Shown: positions 52,886-62,690, counted from the stretch's first letter. The stretch is DNA of 64,000 nucleotides from Sphingomonas sp. M1-B02 (GCF_026167525.1 NZ_CP110679.1:2653501-2717500), one strand, 5' to 3'. Made by a program: numbers and translations. The notes: generated from the letters alone by a model not told the origin.

Positions 52886-54156
52886 CGCAGGCCGCGCCTG
52901 TGCGCCACCAGGATCGCGATCAGGCTGACCACCGCCGCCATCGCTAGATAATAAGAGGGAATGCCGAGCCAGCCAGTTCGCGCGATCAGCGAAGTAATCA
53001 CCAGCGGGGCCATGCCGCCGAACGCCAGCACGCTGATATTGTAGCTGAGCGAAATGCCCGTCGACCGGCTCGCGGTGGGAAAGAGATCGGTCATCAGCGC
53101 GCCAAGCGCGCCGAGATAGGCGGCGACCAGCAGGCCGATCATCGCCTGCGTTGCAATCAGAAGTGTCGCCGACGGCGTGGCAATTAGCGCCGCGAAAAGC
53201 GGCACCGGCACGACCACCAGGGCCACCGCGGCGGTAAGCGCCACGGGGATACGACCGATCCGATCCGCGATATGGCCGAACAGCGGAGTCAGCACAAATA
53301 GCGCGGTGCTGCCAGCCAGGGTCCCCAAGAAGCCCGCCCCGGGCTCCAGGCCGAGCGCCGTTTCCGAATAGGTCGGCAAATAGAGCATCATGTAGATCGA
53401 GACGGTGCACAGGATCACCAGACCGATGGCGATTGCTATGCTACGCTTCTGGTGGCGCGCCGTCTCGATCAATGGGTTCTTGAGCGTCGGCGCGGCCTCG
53501 AACTCGGCGGTTTCGGGGACATTTCGGCGTATATAGAGTGCGACGGGGCCAATCAGCATTCCGAACAGAAACGGAATGCGCCAGCCCCAGGCGGCAACGT
53601 CCGGCGGGGGCAGCAAATTGGTGATGAGCAATCCGGAAACGGAGCCGAGCACCATCGCCAGTCCCTGCGTCGCGAACTGCCAGCTCGAATAGAAAGCGCG
53701 GCGCTCGGCCGACTGTTCTGCCAAGAACACGGTGGCGCTGGCAAACTCGCCGCCCGCCGAGAATCCCTGCAGCAGACGCGCCAACACGATCAGGATCGGA
53801 GCGGCGATGCCGATCTGCGCCGCGCTCGGCGTCAGCGCCATCAGCGTCGTGCCCACCATCATCATCACCATGCCAACCATCAGCGCAGCCTTGCGCCCTG
53901 CCCGATCGGCATAGGCGCCCAGCACGATTCCCCCGAGCGGGCGCACGAAGAAGGAGACCCCGAAGGTGCCGAGCGCGATCAGCAGCGAGAGCGTGGCGTC
54001 GGGATTGGGGAAGAAGGTCTTGGCGATCGCGGTCGCGAAGAAGGCGTAAATGATTAAATCGAACCATTCGAGCGCATTGCCGATAGTAGCGGCCACAACC
54101 GCGCGACGGGGCGTGGCCGACATTGCTCGTGTCGCGTACGGCGTAACCGTCGCCAT
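52882..54156 (-). CDS. MFS transporter (metabolite:H+ symporter, ProP-like)
   Basis: 424 residues with about 12 membrane segments. The MHS-type signatures are GNALEWFDLIIYAFFATAIA in TM1, FFVRPLGGIVLGAYADRAGRK in the TM2-3 loop, and RLLQGFSAGGEFASATVFLA in TM4. Related proteins import organic acids, betaine or proline with protons across the inner membrane. Its stop overlaps the DUF2817 start. The TonB-dependent receptor ends about 130 bp upstream and could deliver the substrate to the periplasm. Confidence 0.93.
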   Translation of the reverse strand: MATVTPYATRAMSATPRRAVVAATIGNALEWFDLIIYAFFATAIAKTFFPNPDATLSLLIALGTFGVSFFVRPLGGIVLGAYADRAGRKAALMVGMVMMMVGTTLMALTPSAAQIGIAAPILIVLARLLQGFSAGGEFASATVFLAEQSAERRAFYSSWQFATQGLAMVLGSVSGLLITNLLPPPDVAAWGWRIPFLFGMLIGPVALYIRRNVPETAEFEAAPTLKNPLIETARHQKRSIAIAIGLVILCTVSIYMMLYLPTYSETALGLEPGAGFLGTLAGSTALFVLTPLFGHIADRIGRIPVALTAAVALVVVPVPLFAALIATPSATLLIATQAMIGLLVAAYLGALGALMTDLFPTASRSTGISLSYNISVLAFGGMAPLVITSLIARTGWLGIPSYYLAMAAVVSLIAILVAHRRGLR

Positions 54157-54243
54157 GGCTCCAATCCTTAATTACATACTGCTCCACCGGGCTTAGGCCG
54201 GTCCCCGCCGTCCTAGAAGGGTTAGGCAGGGTGCCGGCTTCGA

Positions 54244-54277
54244 GCCTGCCGTCCAGCGAGGGAGTCGGACGGCAGGC
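54244..54277 (-). terminator. Hairpin downstream of the TonB-dependent receptor gene
   Basis: A perfect 11-bp stem GCCTGCCGTCC / GGACGGCAGGC with a 12-nt loop begins 10 bases after the receptor's stop. No T-run follows, so it may act as a transcript-end stabiliser or partial terminator rather than a classical terminator. Confidence 0.6.
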
Positions 54278-54286
54278 CCTGCCGCC

Positions 54287-57200
54287 TCAGTAGCTTTTGC
54301 CGACTGAGAGCAGAAAGCGTCGTCCAAGCATGTCGCCGACGGTCGACGGATAGGGCGGAATGGCGTTCAGCGCGTTGTTGACCGACAGGCGCATGGTGAA
54401 CCCATTGTCTCGATCATCATAGGCGATCGCGGCATTGGTGGTCGTCATGCTGCCGATCGACAGGATGTCGCGCGTTTCGTTGGTGAAGTTCAGGTCATAT
54501 TTCGTGCCGGGCCGATAGTTGACTTCGCCGAACAGGCTGAACGGACCATTGGACAGTACTGCGCCGAACTGGCCAGTCCAGCGTGGACTGTTCGTGGTGC
54601 CCTGGGTGCAGATGACCGTGACCAGATTGTCCGACTGGCACAGCTGATCGACATAATAGAAGTTGCTGTTGAGTGATAGCTTCGTCCCATCCATCCCCAG
54701 GTCGAGATCGCGAAGGCTCATTGTCGCGGTCAGCGCTTTGAGCAGGATGTAACCGCCGTTCACATATGAGCTGCGCACACCGGGATTCGTGCTGCTTGAG
54801 ACGATCTGGCCATTGCGCTCGCCGCCGCGGTCGCGCGTAAACATCGTGCAGAAGCTGTTGCCGGCATCCGGATTGGCGATGTCGAAGTCCGGATTGTCGT
54901 AGCAGCCCTGCGCTATCGCGGTGGGCGAGAGCGCCACGATGTTGCCGACGACCTTGATGCGGTTCCAGTCGACTGCCAGCGACAGCTTCGGCATGAAGCT
55001 GGGGTTGAAAACAATGCCAAACGTATAGGCGTTGGCGGCTTCGTTGTTCAGATTCTGGTTGCCGCCCGACAGCATCGGCGCATTGGCATTGACTGCGATC
55101 GACGTGAAACTGGTCGGATTGATCCCATATGTCGTGAAGAAGGCCGCGCAGTTGCGCTGGCGAATCGCCGGGTTCGTGCCGCCCGTGATGTTGCGGCTGT
55201 CGCAAGGATCGGGGAAGAAGCCCGACGAGACCGCCGGCGGCAGGAACAACTCGAGCGTGGACGGCGCACGGAGGGAACGGGTGTAATTGCCGCGGAACGT
55301 AAGGCCCAGGAATGGCTGGTATCGGGCGCCACCGGTGTAAGTCCAGAATCCACCATTCACCGAATTGTCGACGTACCGCGCGCGCCCCTCGACCTCGAGA
55401 CTGTGGATCAGCGGCACATGGTTTTCGCGTGAGACGAGCGGAACCGCGAGCTCGCCGAACACTTCCTTAGTATTGAATGAGCCGCTGACAGAGGCGATCG
55501 GCGCGAAGCGCCCCTTGCCCGCCGCGTCGAGCGGATCGGGCGTGAACGAACCGAATTCCCGGCGCGCCTCGGCGCCGATGCTGAAGCCTACTGGTCCCGA
55601 CCACAAGCGCACCAGTTCCGATGTGGACAGGTTGACCGACGCCACGGTTTGTTCAAGCGCGGAGCGGGCGCGGGTCGACTGGGTCACATATTCAAGCGCC
55701 GCCTGGCTGCGCCGTCCGTCGCCGAAGAGATTGAGCGGAACGCAGGCGGCATCCGCTGTAGGGTTCACCCCGCCGGGGACGCCGTTGAACGCCGGGGTGG
55801 GATCGCAGACGATCTTCCCGGTCCCGTCCAACTTGACGTTCAGAGCATTGACGAAGTTCTGCTGGTTCAACGCGGTGACATAATAATTGCCGTTCGTTCG
55901 TCCATAGTTGAACGATGCGTCCAACCGGAATTCCTTCCCCATGACATTGAAGTCGTTGGTCAGCCCAGTGACGATGCGATAGACCTGGTTGTCCGAACGA
56001 CTGGCGCCGTTGGTCAAATCCATGTTTACGCGCTGCACCTGAAACTGGGTGACACCCAACGCATTCAACTGGTTCCGCGCTTGCTGGGTTAGAAACGGAT
56101 TGGCCGTCGAGAATATCAGCGCGGCTTGGTTGTTGCCGCGATCGGTGCTGAACAGGCCCGAATTATACGGCCCCTGATCAACTTCTTCCTGGGCCTTGCC
56201 CCGGTAATAGCTCCCCTCGACGAACAAGGTGAGATTGTCGGTGGCCTCGAACGACGCGTTGGCATTGAGGTTGTAGCGTTCGACCGTGGCAAGCAGCGGA
56301 TCGGTATTGAAAAGGGTGAAGCCGTCGCCGCCCGAGGCGTAGGTCGAGGAGAAGGGCATGCCCGGATCGTAGGGCACCAGATTTCCTTCAGTGTCGAATT
56401 GCAAACGCGTGTTGCCGGTAGCGCCGAAACCGCGCACGCGAGTATCGGCGCCAAGCAGGGCTCCAATGGGGCTCACAACGCCGCCCGCCGTCAGCACGCC
56501 GATCCGTGTATTCTGAATCAACACTGCGTTGGGGATGCCGTCGGTATTGCCAGTGTTGAACGGAATGGCAGTGTTCACGCGACCGTCGGTAGCGAACGTC
56601 CGGCCGGGAATGGCCGCGGCGGCCGAAGTCGCAAGCGGGTTCGACTGGTAGCCATAGCCCTTGCGGACACGCTCGCGGCTCGACGACAATAGGCCCTCGC
56701 TGCGGTCATAGCTGCCGGCGATCATGATATTGCCGCGGCCGCCGGCGAAATTGGTGCCTGCCAGCGCCGAAACATTCGCTCGGAAATTGTCGCCCAGTTC
56801 GGTGATGCCGCTGAGCGCCGTGACCTTCAGGCCCTGATATTTCTGCTTGAGGATGATGTTGACGACGCCCGCAATAGCGTCAGATCCGTATGCCGGCGCG
56901 CCGCCGATCGACAGATTGTCGATGCGGTCGATGAGGATCGACGGAATTGCGTTGAGATCGACCTGCAGGCCGGCCGGTGCGGGAGTGCCGACGACATTGC
57001 CTTGCACCGAGGGGGCGTTGGTCGACACGAAGCGACGACCGTTAACCAGCGTCAACGTACGTGCCGAACCAAGGGAGAACCGATCGACGAAGGCTTGGCC
57101 GGCGTTATACGATCCCTGATTGCCCGTCGCCGTCTGACCAAGGCCGAAGCTCGGCGTCGTGGTCAGCGCCTCGGCCACGTTGGTGATTCCGCGAGTCTCC

Positions 57201-57460
57201 AGATAGGCCGAGTCCACCGTTGTCGCTGGCTCTAGCGTGTCATATCCGGCCCGGGCGATGCGCGATCCCGTAACGACAATCTGCTCGTCGGGCGGCGTAT
57301 TGGCAGCGTCCGCGGGTGGTATCGACTGCTCATCGACTGCTGTCGCGGGCTGCGCTTCCTGTGCGGAGGCCGTCTGTGGGATAATCGAAGTGCATATTCC
57401 GACCAGCAGGCATGCCTTCATGGACACGCGGCGGGCGGAGTCGGAGACAGGAATACGCAT
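54287..57460 (-). CDS. TonB-dependent outer-membrane receptor
   Basis: 1057 residues from the ATG at 57460, with GGGGG 7 nt upstream. A signal peptide is present (MKACLLVGICTSIIPQTASA). The plug domain begins with the TonB-box-like EQIVVTGSRIARAGYDTLEP and contains VAEALTTTPSFGL, RTLTLVNGRRFVSTNAP and IDRIDNLSIGGAPAYGSDAI. The long beta-barrel ends in a C-terminal aromatic-like strand (GRRFLLSVGKSY). It belongs to the large sphingomonad/Caulobacter type of receptor. Downstream genes (MFS, DUF2817, S9 peptidase, LysR) suggest that it brings in a peptide or amide compound. An in-frame extension upstream to 57727 has no signal-peptide character and is rejected. Confidence 0.94.
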   Translation of the reverse strand: MRIPVSDSARRVSMKACLLVGICTSIIPQTASAQEAQPATAVDEQSIPPADAANTPPDEQIVVTGSRIARAGYDTLEPATTVDSAYLETRGITNVAEALTTTPSFGLGQTATGNQGSYNAGQAFVDRFSLGSARTLTLVNGRRFVSTNAPSVQGNVVGTPAPAGLQVDLNAIPSILIDRIDNLSIGGAPAYGSDAIAGVVNIILKQKYQGLKVTALSGITELGDNFRANVSALAGTNFAGGRGNIMIAGSYDRSEGLLSSSRERVRKGYGYQSNPLATSAAAAIPGRTFATDGRVNTAIPFNTGNTDGIPNAVLIQNTRIGVLTAGGVVSPIGALLGADTRVRGFGATGNTRLQFDTEGNLVPYDPGMPFSSTYASGGDGFTLFNTDPLLATVERYNLNANASFEATDNLTLFVEGSYYRGKAQEEVDQGPYNSGLFSTDRGNNQAALIFSTANPFLTQQARNQLNALGVTQFQVQRVNMDLTNGASRSDNQVYRIVTGLTNDFNVMGKEFRLDASFNYGRTNGNYYVTALNQQNFVNALNVKLDGTGKIVCDPTPAFNGVPGGVNPTADAACVPLNLFGDGRRSQAALEYVTQSTRARSALEQTVASVNLSTSELVRLWSGPVGFSIGAEARREFGSFTPDPLDAAGKGRFAPIASVSGSFNTKEVFGELAVPLVSRENHVPLIHSLEVEGRARYVDNSVNGGFWTYTGGARYQPFLGLTFRGNYTRSLRAPSTLELFLPPAVSSGFFPDPCDSRNITGGTNPAIRQRNCAAFFTTYGINPTSFTSIAVNANAPMLSGGNQNLNNEAANAYTFGIVFNPSFMPKLSLAVDWNRIKVVGNIVALSPTAIAQGCYDNPDFDIANPDAGNSFCTMFTRDRGGERNGQIVSSSTNPGVRSSYVNGGYILLKALTATMSLRDLDLGMDGTKLSLNSNFYYVDQLCQSDNLVTVICTQGTTNSPRWTGQFGAVLSNGPFSLFGEVNYRPGTKYDLNFTNETRDILSIGSMTTTNAAIAYDDRDNGFTMRLSVNNALNAIPPYPSTVGDMLGRRFLLSVGKSY

Positions 57461-58509
57461 AATTAAACCCCCATTGTTGAAATTGCCCGGAAGCAATCTT
57501 CCTCGGCAGAAGCTGGCCTGTTTGCAGGTCTCGATGTCAAATATGCAGCTGCCGGTTTTGAGATCACACGTCCGGGTGGATGCCCCTCCGTTCCGAATAA
57601 TGTAGCAAGTATCCTCAAAGCGAACCGGGCGAGCTATACGGAATTGCGCGCGTTTGAGCTGCAAAAATGCAATTCTTACAGAGGGCGCCGCACTTTTGGC
57701 GTTAAGAGCATTAATCGATTGTTTCATTCAGATGGCAGAGTTCACCCGCAAGGTGGGACCAGATAAGAGGCACGCGGTATGAGTCGCCTCGATTAAAAGG
57801 GCCCTGTTTTTTACGCTAACCCACACCACGGTAGGTGGCATTTTGCATAGCATGCGGTCGACGCGGTCATCGTAGCTACCGCCGATGGGTTTCTGCGAGT
57901 GTCTCGGGAGAGGAGCCGCTCATGACACGGGCTGTGCCGTATTAATCAATCGAGGTTCTGCAGCAAAATGTAGCAATCTCCTGGTGGCCGGACATGGTCA
58001 CCGCCGGATGAATGATCGGCTTTGGGATGGATCCGGCCGCTGAATGACAAAAACTTGGGCGCCAAAGCGGCATCCGAGCTGGTGCTAACCCGAATACACG
58101 TGAGTGATGAGCGAAACTGCTCCCGCGTTTGGCTGTGCGCCGCCTGGTCATACCGCTTGCCGGCTTTCGTCCGGCAGTATGACGACACGCTGCTCTGCCC
58201 ATCCGGCGCTGACGACGTCCGGCGTCGAGCGGACATAAATGGATGTCTGAATTTGCGGAGCGCGCAACGACGGCTAAATGTCGTGCTATGATTCAGTGGG
58301 AGTTGCGGCCATGTAGCATGGCAGCAAGCCGGCAGATCCACGGTCGCCCTCTCGGATGTAGTCATGCCGCTGCATGCCCGGGGTCGCAGCAGAGCGGGTC
58401 AGTTCCTCAGCCGTCTTCCATATACCGCCGACGCTTGCGAGAACTGCTGCGCTGTCCGACTCGCTAATTTGGTTGGTTCCAGATACGGGAGGAGGGTAGG
58501 CACTGCGCC
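57461..58509. other. About 1 kb without a supported gene
   Basis: The first ~260 bp are the upstream region of the TonB-dependent receptor. Between 57900 and 58400 short frames occur on both strands (for example one ending near 57946 on the minus strand) but none has a recognisable family, a good start signal or consistent codon use. It could hold a decayed gene; I see nothing firm. Confidence 0.5.
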
Positions 58510-59544
58510 ATGACTTCAGAAGTCCAGATCCTTACCATCCGCCAGCCCGACGACTGGCACCTCCATCTCCGCGACGGCGCGATGCTCGAGGCAGTGGTGC
58601 CCTGGTCAGCGCGGGTGTTCGCCCGTGCGATCGTGATGCCCAACCTGTCGCCGCCGGTGATGCAAGTCGCAGATGCTGTCCGCTATCGGGCGCGCATTCT
58701 GGCAGCATTGCCGCCGGGGGCAGCGTTCGAGCCGCTGATGACCTGTTATCTGTCGGACGACACTGATGCGAACGAACTCGTGCATGGATACGCTAATGGC
58801 GTGTGGGTCGCGGCGAAACTCTACCCTGCGCACGCTACCACCAATTCCGAGCACGGCGTAACCGACCTGGTGCGTATCCGGCCAGTTCTGGAGGCGATGC
58901 AACGCGCAGGTATGCCGCTGCTGATCCACGGCGAGGTGACCGAAGCAGCGGTCGACATCTTCGACCGGGAGGCGGTGTTCGTCGAGCGTGTGCTTGGTCC
59001 GCTTATTCGCGACTTTCCGGAGCTGAAAATCGTGCTGGAGCACATCACTACTGAGGAAGCCGCGAGTTTTGTCGCGGAGGGTCCGAGGTCGCTGGCGGCG
59101 ACGATCACGCCGCAGCATCTGCACCTCAACCGCAACGCGCTGTTCGCCGGCGGCCTGCGCTCGCACGCATATTGCCTGCCGGTGCTGAAGCGCGAGCGGC
59201 ACCGGCTGGCAATACGCGCGGCAGCGGTGTCGGGCTTGCCAAAGTTCTTCCTCGGCACTGATAGCGCGCCGCACCTGGTGGACGCCAAGGAGAGCGGCTG
59301 CGGGTGCGCGGGTATTTTTAATGCGCCCGCGGCGCTGGAGAGCTATCTCGCCGTATTCGAGGAAGAGGGCGCGGTCGCCCGGTTCGAAGGATTCGCCAGT
59401 GAGCATGGCGCGCGCTTCTACGGGCTGCCGCTGAACGAGGGAACAGTCACGCTGGTACGCGACGGGCGCGACATGCCGGAGCGGATTGGTGACGTGGTGC
59501 CATTCCACGCCGGGGAGCGACTGGCGTGGCGGGTGGCGGCATAA
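58510..59544 (+). CDS. pyrC: Dihydroorotase
   Basis: 344 residues. The class II dihydroorotase signature is at the start (IRQPDDWHLHLRDGAMLEAV, with the metal-binding HxH). VAAKLYPAHATTNSEHG holds the carboxylated lysine and LLIHGEVTEAAVDIFDREAV a metal histidine. ITPQHLHLNRNALFAGG and FFLGTDSAPHLVDAKESGCG give the remaining histidine and aspartate. The enzyme closes carbamoyl-aspartate to dihydroorotate in pyrimidine synthesis. It stands alone here, next to a recombinase module on the opposite strand. No obvious Shine-Dalgarno precedes the ATG apart from GGAGGAGGG about 15 nt upstream. Confidence 0.96.
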   Translation: MTSEVQILTIRQPDDWHLHLRDGAMLEAVVPWSARVFARAIVMPNLSPPVMQVADAVRYRARILAALPPGAAFEPLMTCYLSDDTDANELVHGYANGVWVAAKLYPAHATTNSEHGVTDLVRIRPVLEAMQRAGMPLLIHGEVTEAAVDIFDREAVFVERVLGPLIRDFPELKIVLEHITTEEAASFVAEGPRSLAATITPQHLHLNRNALFAGGLRSHAYCLPVLKRERHRLAIRAAAVSGLPKFFLGTDSAPHLVDAKESGCGCAGIFNAPAALESYLAVFEEEGAVARFEGFASEHGARFYGLPLNEGTVTLVRDGRDMPERIGDVVPFHAGERLAWRVAA

Positions 59545-59738
59545 CCGCAACCAGCGTAAAGAGGTACAGGTGGCCTCCGCTCGTCTCTCCATCTCAGCGT
59601 AGCCCAAGGGACTGAGAAGCGACACCCGGCTCCGTTTCAAGCGCTCGATCAAAAGCGCCTTCTCAAATGCGGACCGTCCACTTCCCGACTCCGCTATCGG
59701 GCACGGGAACGACCGATATTGGCGCGCAAAGTTGCCGC

Positions 59739-61400
59739 CTAGACCGGGAGAAACCGCACCTTTTGTTTTGCCCACGAAGACGGCATTGCGTCAGTGCGCA
59801 CCAGCGCCAGCGCGTCCACCTCACTGTGAAGCGTGCCCGATAACGCCGCATCAATTACCTGTGGCGATAGAAATGCCAAACGAACCACCCGTGTCATCCA
59901 GGAGGCACTGACGCCTTCGCGCGCAGCAAGCTCACCGATCCGCACCTCGCCCTCTGCGAGCATCGTCCACCACCGCCGCGCCTTGATCACCAAGTTCAGG
60001 AGCGATGCTTCGGGCTCTGCGGGCAGCGCCGACCTGCCATCGCCATGTACCAGTCGCACCACCCGCCCCGTCCGCGTCAGCCGCACATCCGCGGTAAGGG
60101 TGATCGCAGGCATCGGCTCGTGTATCAGGTCGGCCTGGAACAGCTCCGCCACGGCGGCGGGCAAAACGTCGATCTCGACCCGCCCCGCCTCTACCCTGAC
60201 CTGTTCCACCAGCTCAGCGATATGCGCCGGCCGCGGCGCGCGCAGCGCCAAAGCAATCGTGGCGGCGCGGTGTGCGATCACGCCCATCAACACTGGCGTG
60301 ATGATCAAGCCTGCTCTCGCCATCAGCGCGATCGGATCATCAAACAGCGCCGCCACCCGGTTCGCAACTAACCCCTCGATCTCACGCGCGGGAATGCGCA
60401 TCCCCGGGGTCGTCGCCGTAACGTGATGAACGTCCCGGCTGACATAATAGCGATAGCGCTGCTTGCCCTTGCAGGCATGGGTGGCAATCAGCTGTTGGCC
60501 GCGATCGTCGATGATCTTGCCCGCCAGCAAGCTGTGGGTCGGCGAGGTGTGGGTGCGCCCGCCCTGGGTATGATCAGCAAGCAGCTGCTGGACGCGGTCC
60601 CAGTCAGCGCGATCGAGGATCGCCGGATGCTGGCCAGCATAGACTTTGTCGTGGTGCGGGATGTCGCCGACATAGATCGGGTTACGCAGGATCGAGTAAA
60701 GCTGACCGCGCGTGAACGTCACCCCGCCGAACGTGCGGCCGGTCTTGGTGACAATACGATGCGGCGTGCGTATGCAGTCGCGCTCCAGGCTCTCGGATAC
60801 GAGCCTGACACTCTGCAGCTCGAGGTAACGACGGTAGATGTCGCGGATCAGCGCGGCATGCTCTTCAACGATCGCAAGCGTGCGCCCGTCCGGCTGATAT
60901 CCCAGCGGGGGCGTTCCCCCCATCCACATTCCCTTGGCCTTGGAGGCGGCGATCTTATCGCGGATACGCTCGGCGGTGACCTCGCGCTCGAACTGCGCGA
61001 ACGATAGCAACATGTTGAGGGTCAGCCGTCCCATGCTGGTGGTGGTGTTGAACGACTGCGTGATCGACACGAAGCTGACGCTCGATGCATCGAACGCCTC
61101 GACCAGTTTGGCAAAGTCGAGCAGCGACCGTGTCAACCGATCGACCTTGTAGACGACGATGATGTCGAGCCTGCCGGCAGCGATATCGGCCAGCAGCCGC
61201 TGGAGCGCCGGGCGCTCCAGCGTACCCCCCGATAGGCCGCCATCATCATAGCGCTCGGCGATCTGCTCCCAGCCTTGCCCTGCCTGGCTGAGGATGTAAG
61301 CCGAGCATGCCTCATACTGGGCGTCGAGCGAGTTGAAGCCCTGCTCCAGTCCCTCCTCGCTCGACTTGCGGGTGTAGACCGCACAGCGCACCCGGTTCAT
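59739..61400 (-). CDS. Large serine recombinase / site-specific integrase
   Basis: 553 residues. The resolvase-type catalytic domain opens it: AVYTRKSSEEGLEQGFNSLD with the nucleophilic Ser in RKSSE, then YDDGGLSGGTLERPALQRLL, VVYKVDRLTRSLLDFAKLVE and MGRLTLNMLLSFAQFEREVT. The recombinase domain follows (GTPPLGYQPDGRTLAI, GQLYSILRNPIYVGDI), then a zinc-ribbon-like region and a long C-terminal part. It is the final gene of a three-gene minus-strand module (DUF3489, DUF2924, recombinase) that recurs in alphaproteobacterial mobile elements. The start at 61400 overlaps the DUF2924 stop by four bases. Confidence 0.93.
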   Translation of the reverse strand: MNRVRCAVYTRKSSEEGLEQGFNSLDAQYEACSAYILSQAGQGWEQIAERYDDGGLSGGTLERPALQRLLADIAAGRLDIIVVYKVDRLTRSLLDFAKLVEAFDASSVSFVSITQSFNTTTSMGRLTLNMLLSFAQFEREVTAERIRDKIAASKAKGMWMGGTPPLGYQPDGRTLAIVEEHAALIRDIYRRYLELQSVRLVSESLERDCIRTPHRIVTKTGRTFGGVTFTRGQLYSILRNPIYVGDIPHHDKVYAGQHPAILDRADWDRVQQLLADHTQGGRTHTSPTHSLLAGKIIDDRGQQLIATHACKGKQRYRYYVSRDVHHVTATTPGMRIPAREIEGLVANRVAALFDDPIALMARAGLIITPVLMGVIAHRAATIALALRAPRPAHIAELVEQVRVEAGRVEIDVLPAAVAELFQADLIHEPMPAITLTADVRLTRTGRVVRLVHGDGRSALPAEPEASLLNLVIKARRWWTMLAEGEVRIGELAAREGVSASWMTRVVRLAFLSPQVIDAALSGTLHSEVDALALVRTDAMPSSWAKQKVRFLPV

Positions 61401-61813
61401 GCTGCCGCCTTGCGCTTGAGGCCAAAGAACGCCGGGCCTGACCAGCGCGTACCGGTGATCTCGCGGGCGACCTCGCTAAGGCTTCGCCAATCCTTGCCGT
61501 TCCAACGGATCGCCCCGTCCGCGGCAACCTCCGCTACATGGACCGCGCCATTCCACTCGCGGATCAGCCGCATGCCGGGCGCCACATCGCTGGTGCGGGT
61601 CTTGCCCTCCGCCAGCTGGTTCAGCTTCTGCTGGGTGCGGCGGGATAGCCCGCCATAGGCTTTGGCCTGGAGTTCCCAGGCCAGCGCCAGCCGCATCAGG
61701 CTCGGGCTGACCCGGGGCACCGGCTTGCCGGTGATGGCGCGCCATTTGGACTTAAGGTCCGCCGATGACATCTCCTCCAGCCGGGCGAGCTGGCTAGCAA
61801 GGTCGCCGCTCAC
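61397..61813 (-). CDS. DUF2924 domain protein (recombinase-associated)
   Basis: 138 residues from a GTG at 61813 that overlaps the upstream stop (GTGA). The DUF2924 pattern is clear: LARLEEMSSADLKSKWRAIT, SPSLMRLALAWELQAKAYGG, TQQKLNQLAEG, MRLIREWNGAVHVAEVAADG and WRSLSEVAREITGTRWSGPA. The last segment resembles a small DNA-binding or recombinase-accessory fold. Proteins of this family nearly always precede a large serine recombinase and probably assist it or control it. The function is not established. Confidence 0.9.
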   Translation of the reverse strand: MSGDLASQLARLEEMSSADLKSKWRAITGKPVPRVSPSLMRLALAWELQAKAYGGLSRRTQQKLNQLAEGKTRTSDVAPGMRLIREWNGAVHVAEVAADGAIRWNGKDWRSLSEVAREITGTRWSGPAFFGLKRKAAA

Positions 61814-62319
61814 GCTGCGATCCGGTAGCAAGTGTCGGCGCCGCGCTTGCTGCGCTCGATGCTGTGGCCCTTCTTGCGCAGGCCGGTCAGCGCGGCGCGC
61901 GTCGTGTGGGGCAACCAGCCCGTCGCCTCGATCAGTTCCGGGAGGGTTGCTCCGTCAGCGCGGGCCAGAAGCGAGAGGACCAGTGCCGACTTGGTGGCCT
62001 TGGCAGGCGTCGGCACCGAGATAGGCGGGGTCGCACTTTGCTCGTCCCCGCCATCGTCAACGCCGATCATGGCCAAACCGAGCGCGGTGATAAACATGCC
62101 GTAGCTGAGATCGCCATCAGTACGGCAGATGATCGCAGGGTCGCTGGTTCCACGCTCTTCGATCAGGCCGCGGCCGAGCAGCTGCTCGATCGGCTTGGTG
62201 GTCCCGGCTTTCGGGCTACTCTCTTTGTTCAGGCGAGCCGGTAGCGGGTACAGGCTGCCGTCCGGATGCTGCGCGCCGTGCGCAAGCAAAATCAGCTGGG
62301 TGTCGGTGAGTTCGGTCAT
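61810..62319 (-). CDS. DUF3489 domain protein (recombinase-associated)
   Basis: 169 residues from the ATG at 62319, with AAGGA upstream. The N-terminal helix pattern MTELTDTQLILLAHGAQHPD is typical of the family, followed by a winged-helix-like part. The C-terminal DUF3489 core is SALVLSLLARADGATLPELI with ATGWLPHTTRAALTGLRKKG. It probably binds DNA and regulates the recombinase module. The stop overlaps the DUF2924 start. An in-frame upstream extension to 62382 lacks similarity and is not used. Confidence 0.9.
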   Translation of the reverse strand: MTELTDTQLILLAHGAQHPDGSLYPLPARLNKESSPKAGTTKPIEQLLGRGLIEERGTSDPAIICRTDGDLSYGMFITALGLAMIGVDDGGDEQSATPPISVPTPAKATKSALVLSLLARADGATLPELIEATGWLPHTTRAALTGLRKKGHSIERSKRGADTCYRIAA

Positions 62320-62378
62320 CGGTGGTCCTTTGCAGGGGTGCGGCACAGCGCCGTCCCAACCACCCAGAGCCCCGTCAG

Positions 62379-62690
62379 TCATGCTGCCGGGGCGTGCGCC
62401 GCAATTGCGCGGTGCGATTCGATGACCCCCTGTTCGCTCTGCTGCGAGCCGATGTCGAATGCTTTCTGGATGACGTGATCTGGCTGCATCGGCGCTTCAC
62501 CCGTATGCGTGAAGATTGTCTCAAAAAAGCGTGACGCCGCTCGGCCGGCCAGGGTCGCGCCGACGCGCTGCTCCGGAAGCTCGAGGTCGCAAAGCGGTGC
62601 AGACGTCGATTTAGCCCAGGCCTTCGTCCAGCGCGGCCGCGATAGCGCTCTCCGCGGCGCGTTCAAGAGCGGCGTGACCGTTTTACTCAT
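62379..62690 (-). CDS. Hypothetical protein upstream of the recombinase module
   Basis: 103 residues beginning MSKTVTPLLN. No family is recognised. It is polar with several basic residues near the start and a helical segment (GRAASRFFETIFTHTGEAPM). It ends 59 bp before the DUF3489 start, so it could be the first gene of the module. Codon use is plausible but the call is weak; part of the region also reads as another degenerate small frame. Confidence 0.3.
   Translation of the reverse strand: MSKTVTPLLNAPRRALSRPRWTKAWAKSTSAPLCDLELPEQRVGATLAGRAASRFFETIFTHTGEAPMQPDHVIQKAFDIGSQQSEQGVIESHRAIAAHAPAA

Noticed and set aside
57942..58365. Possible small gene or transposase relic
   Set aside because: Several overlapping frames on both strands, none with motifs; cannot be distinguished from noise.
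62636..62690. Short frame reading ERAAESAIAAALDEGLG
   Set aside because: It looks protein-like but has an in-frame TAA just upstream and is too short; at most a remnant.
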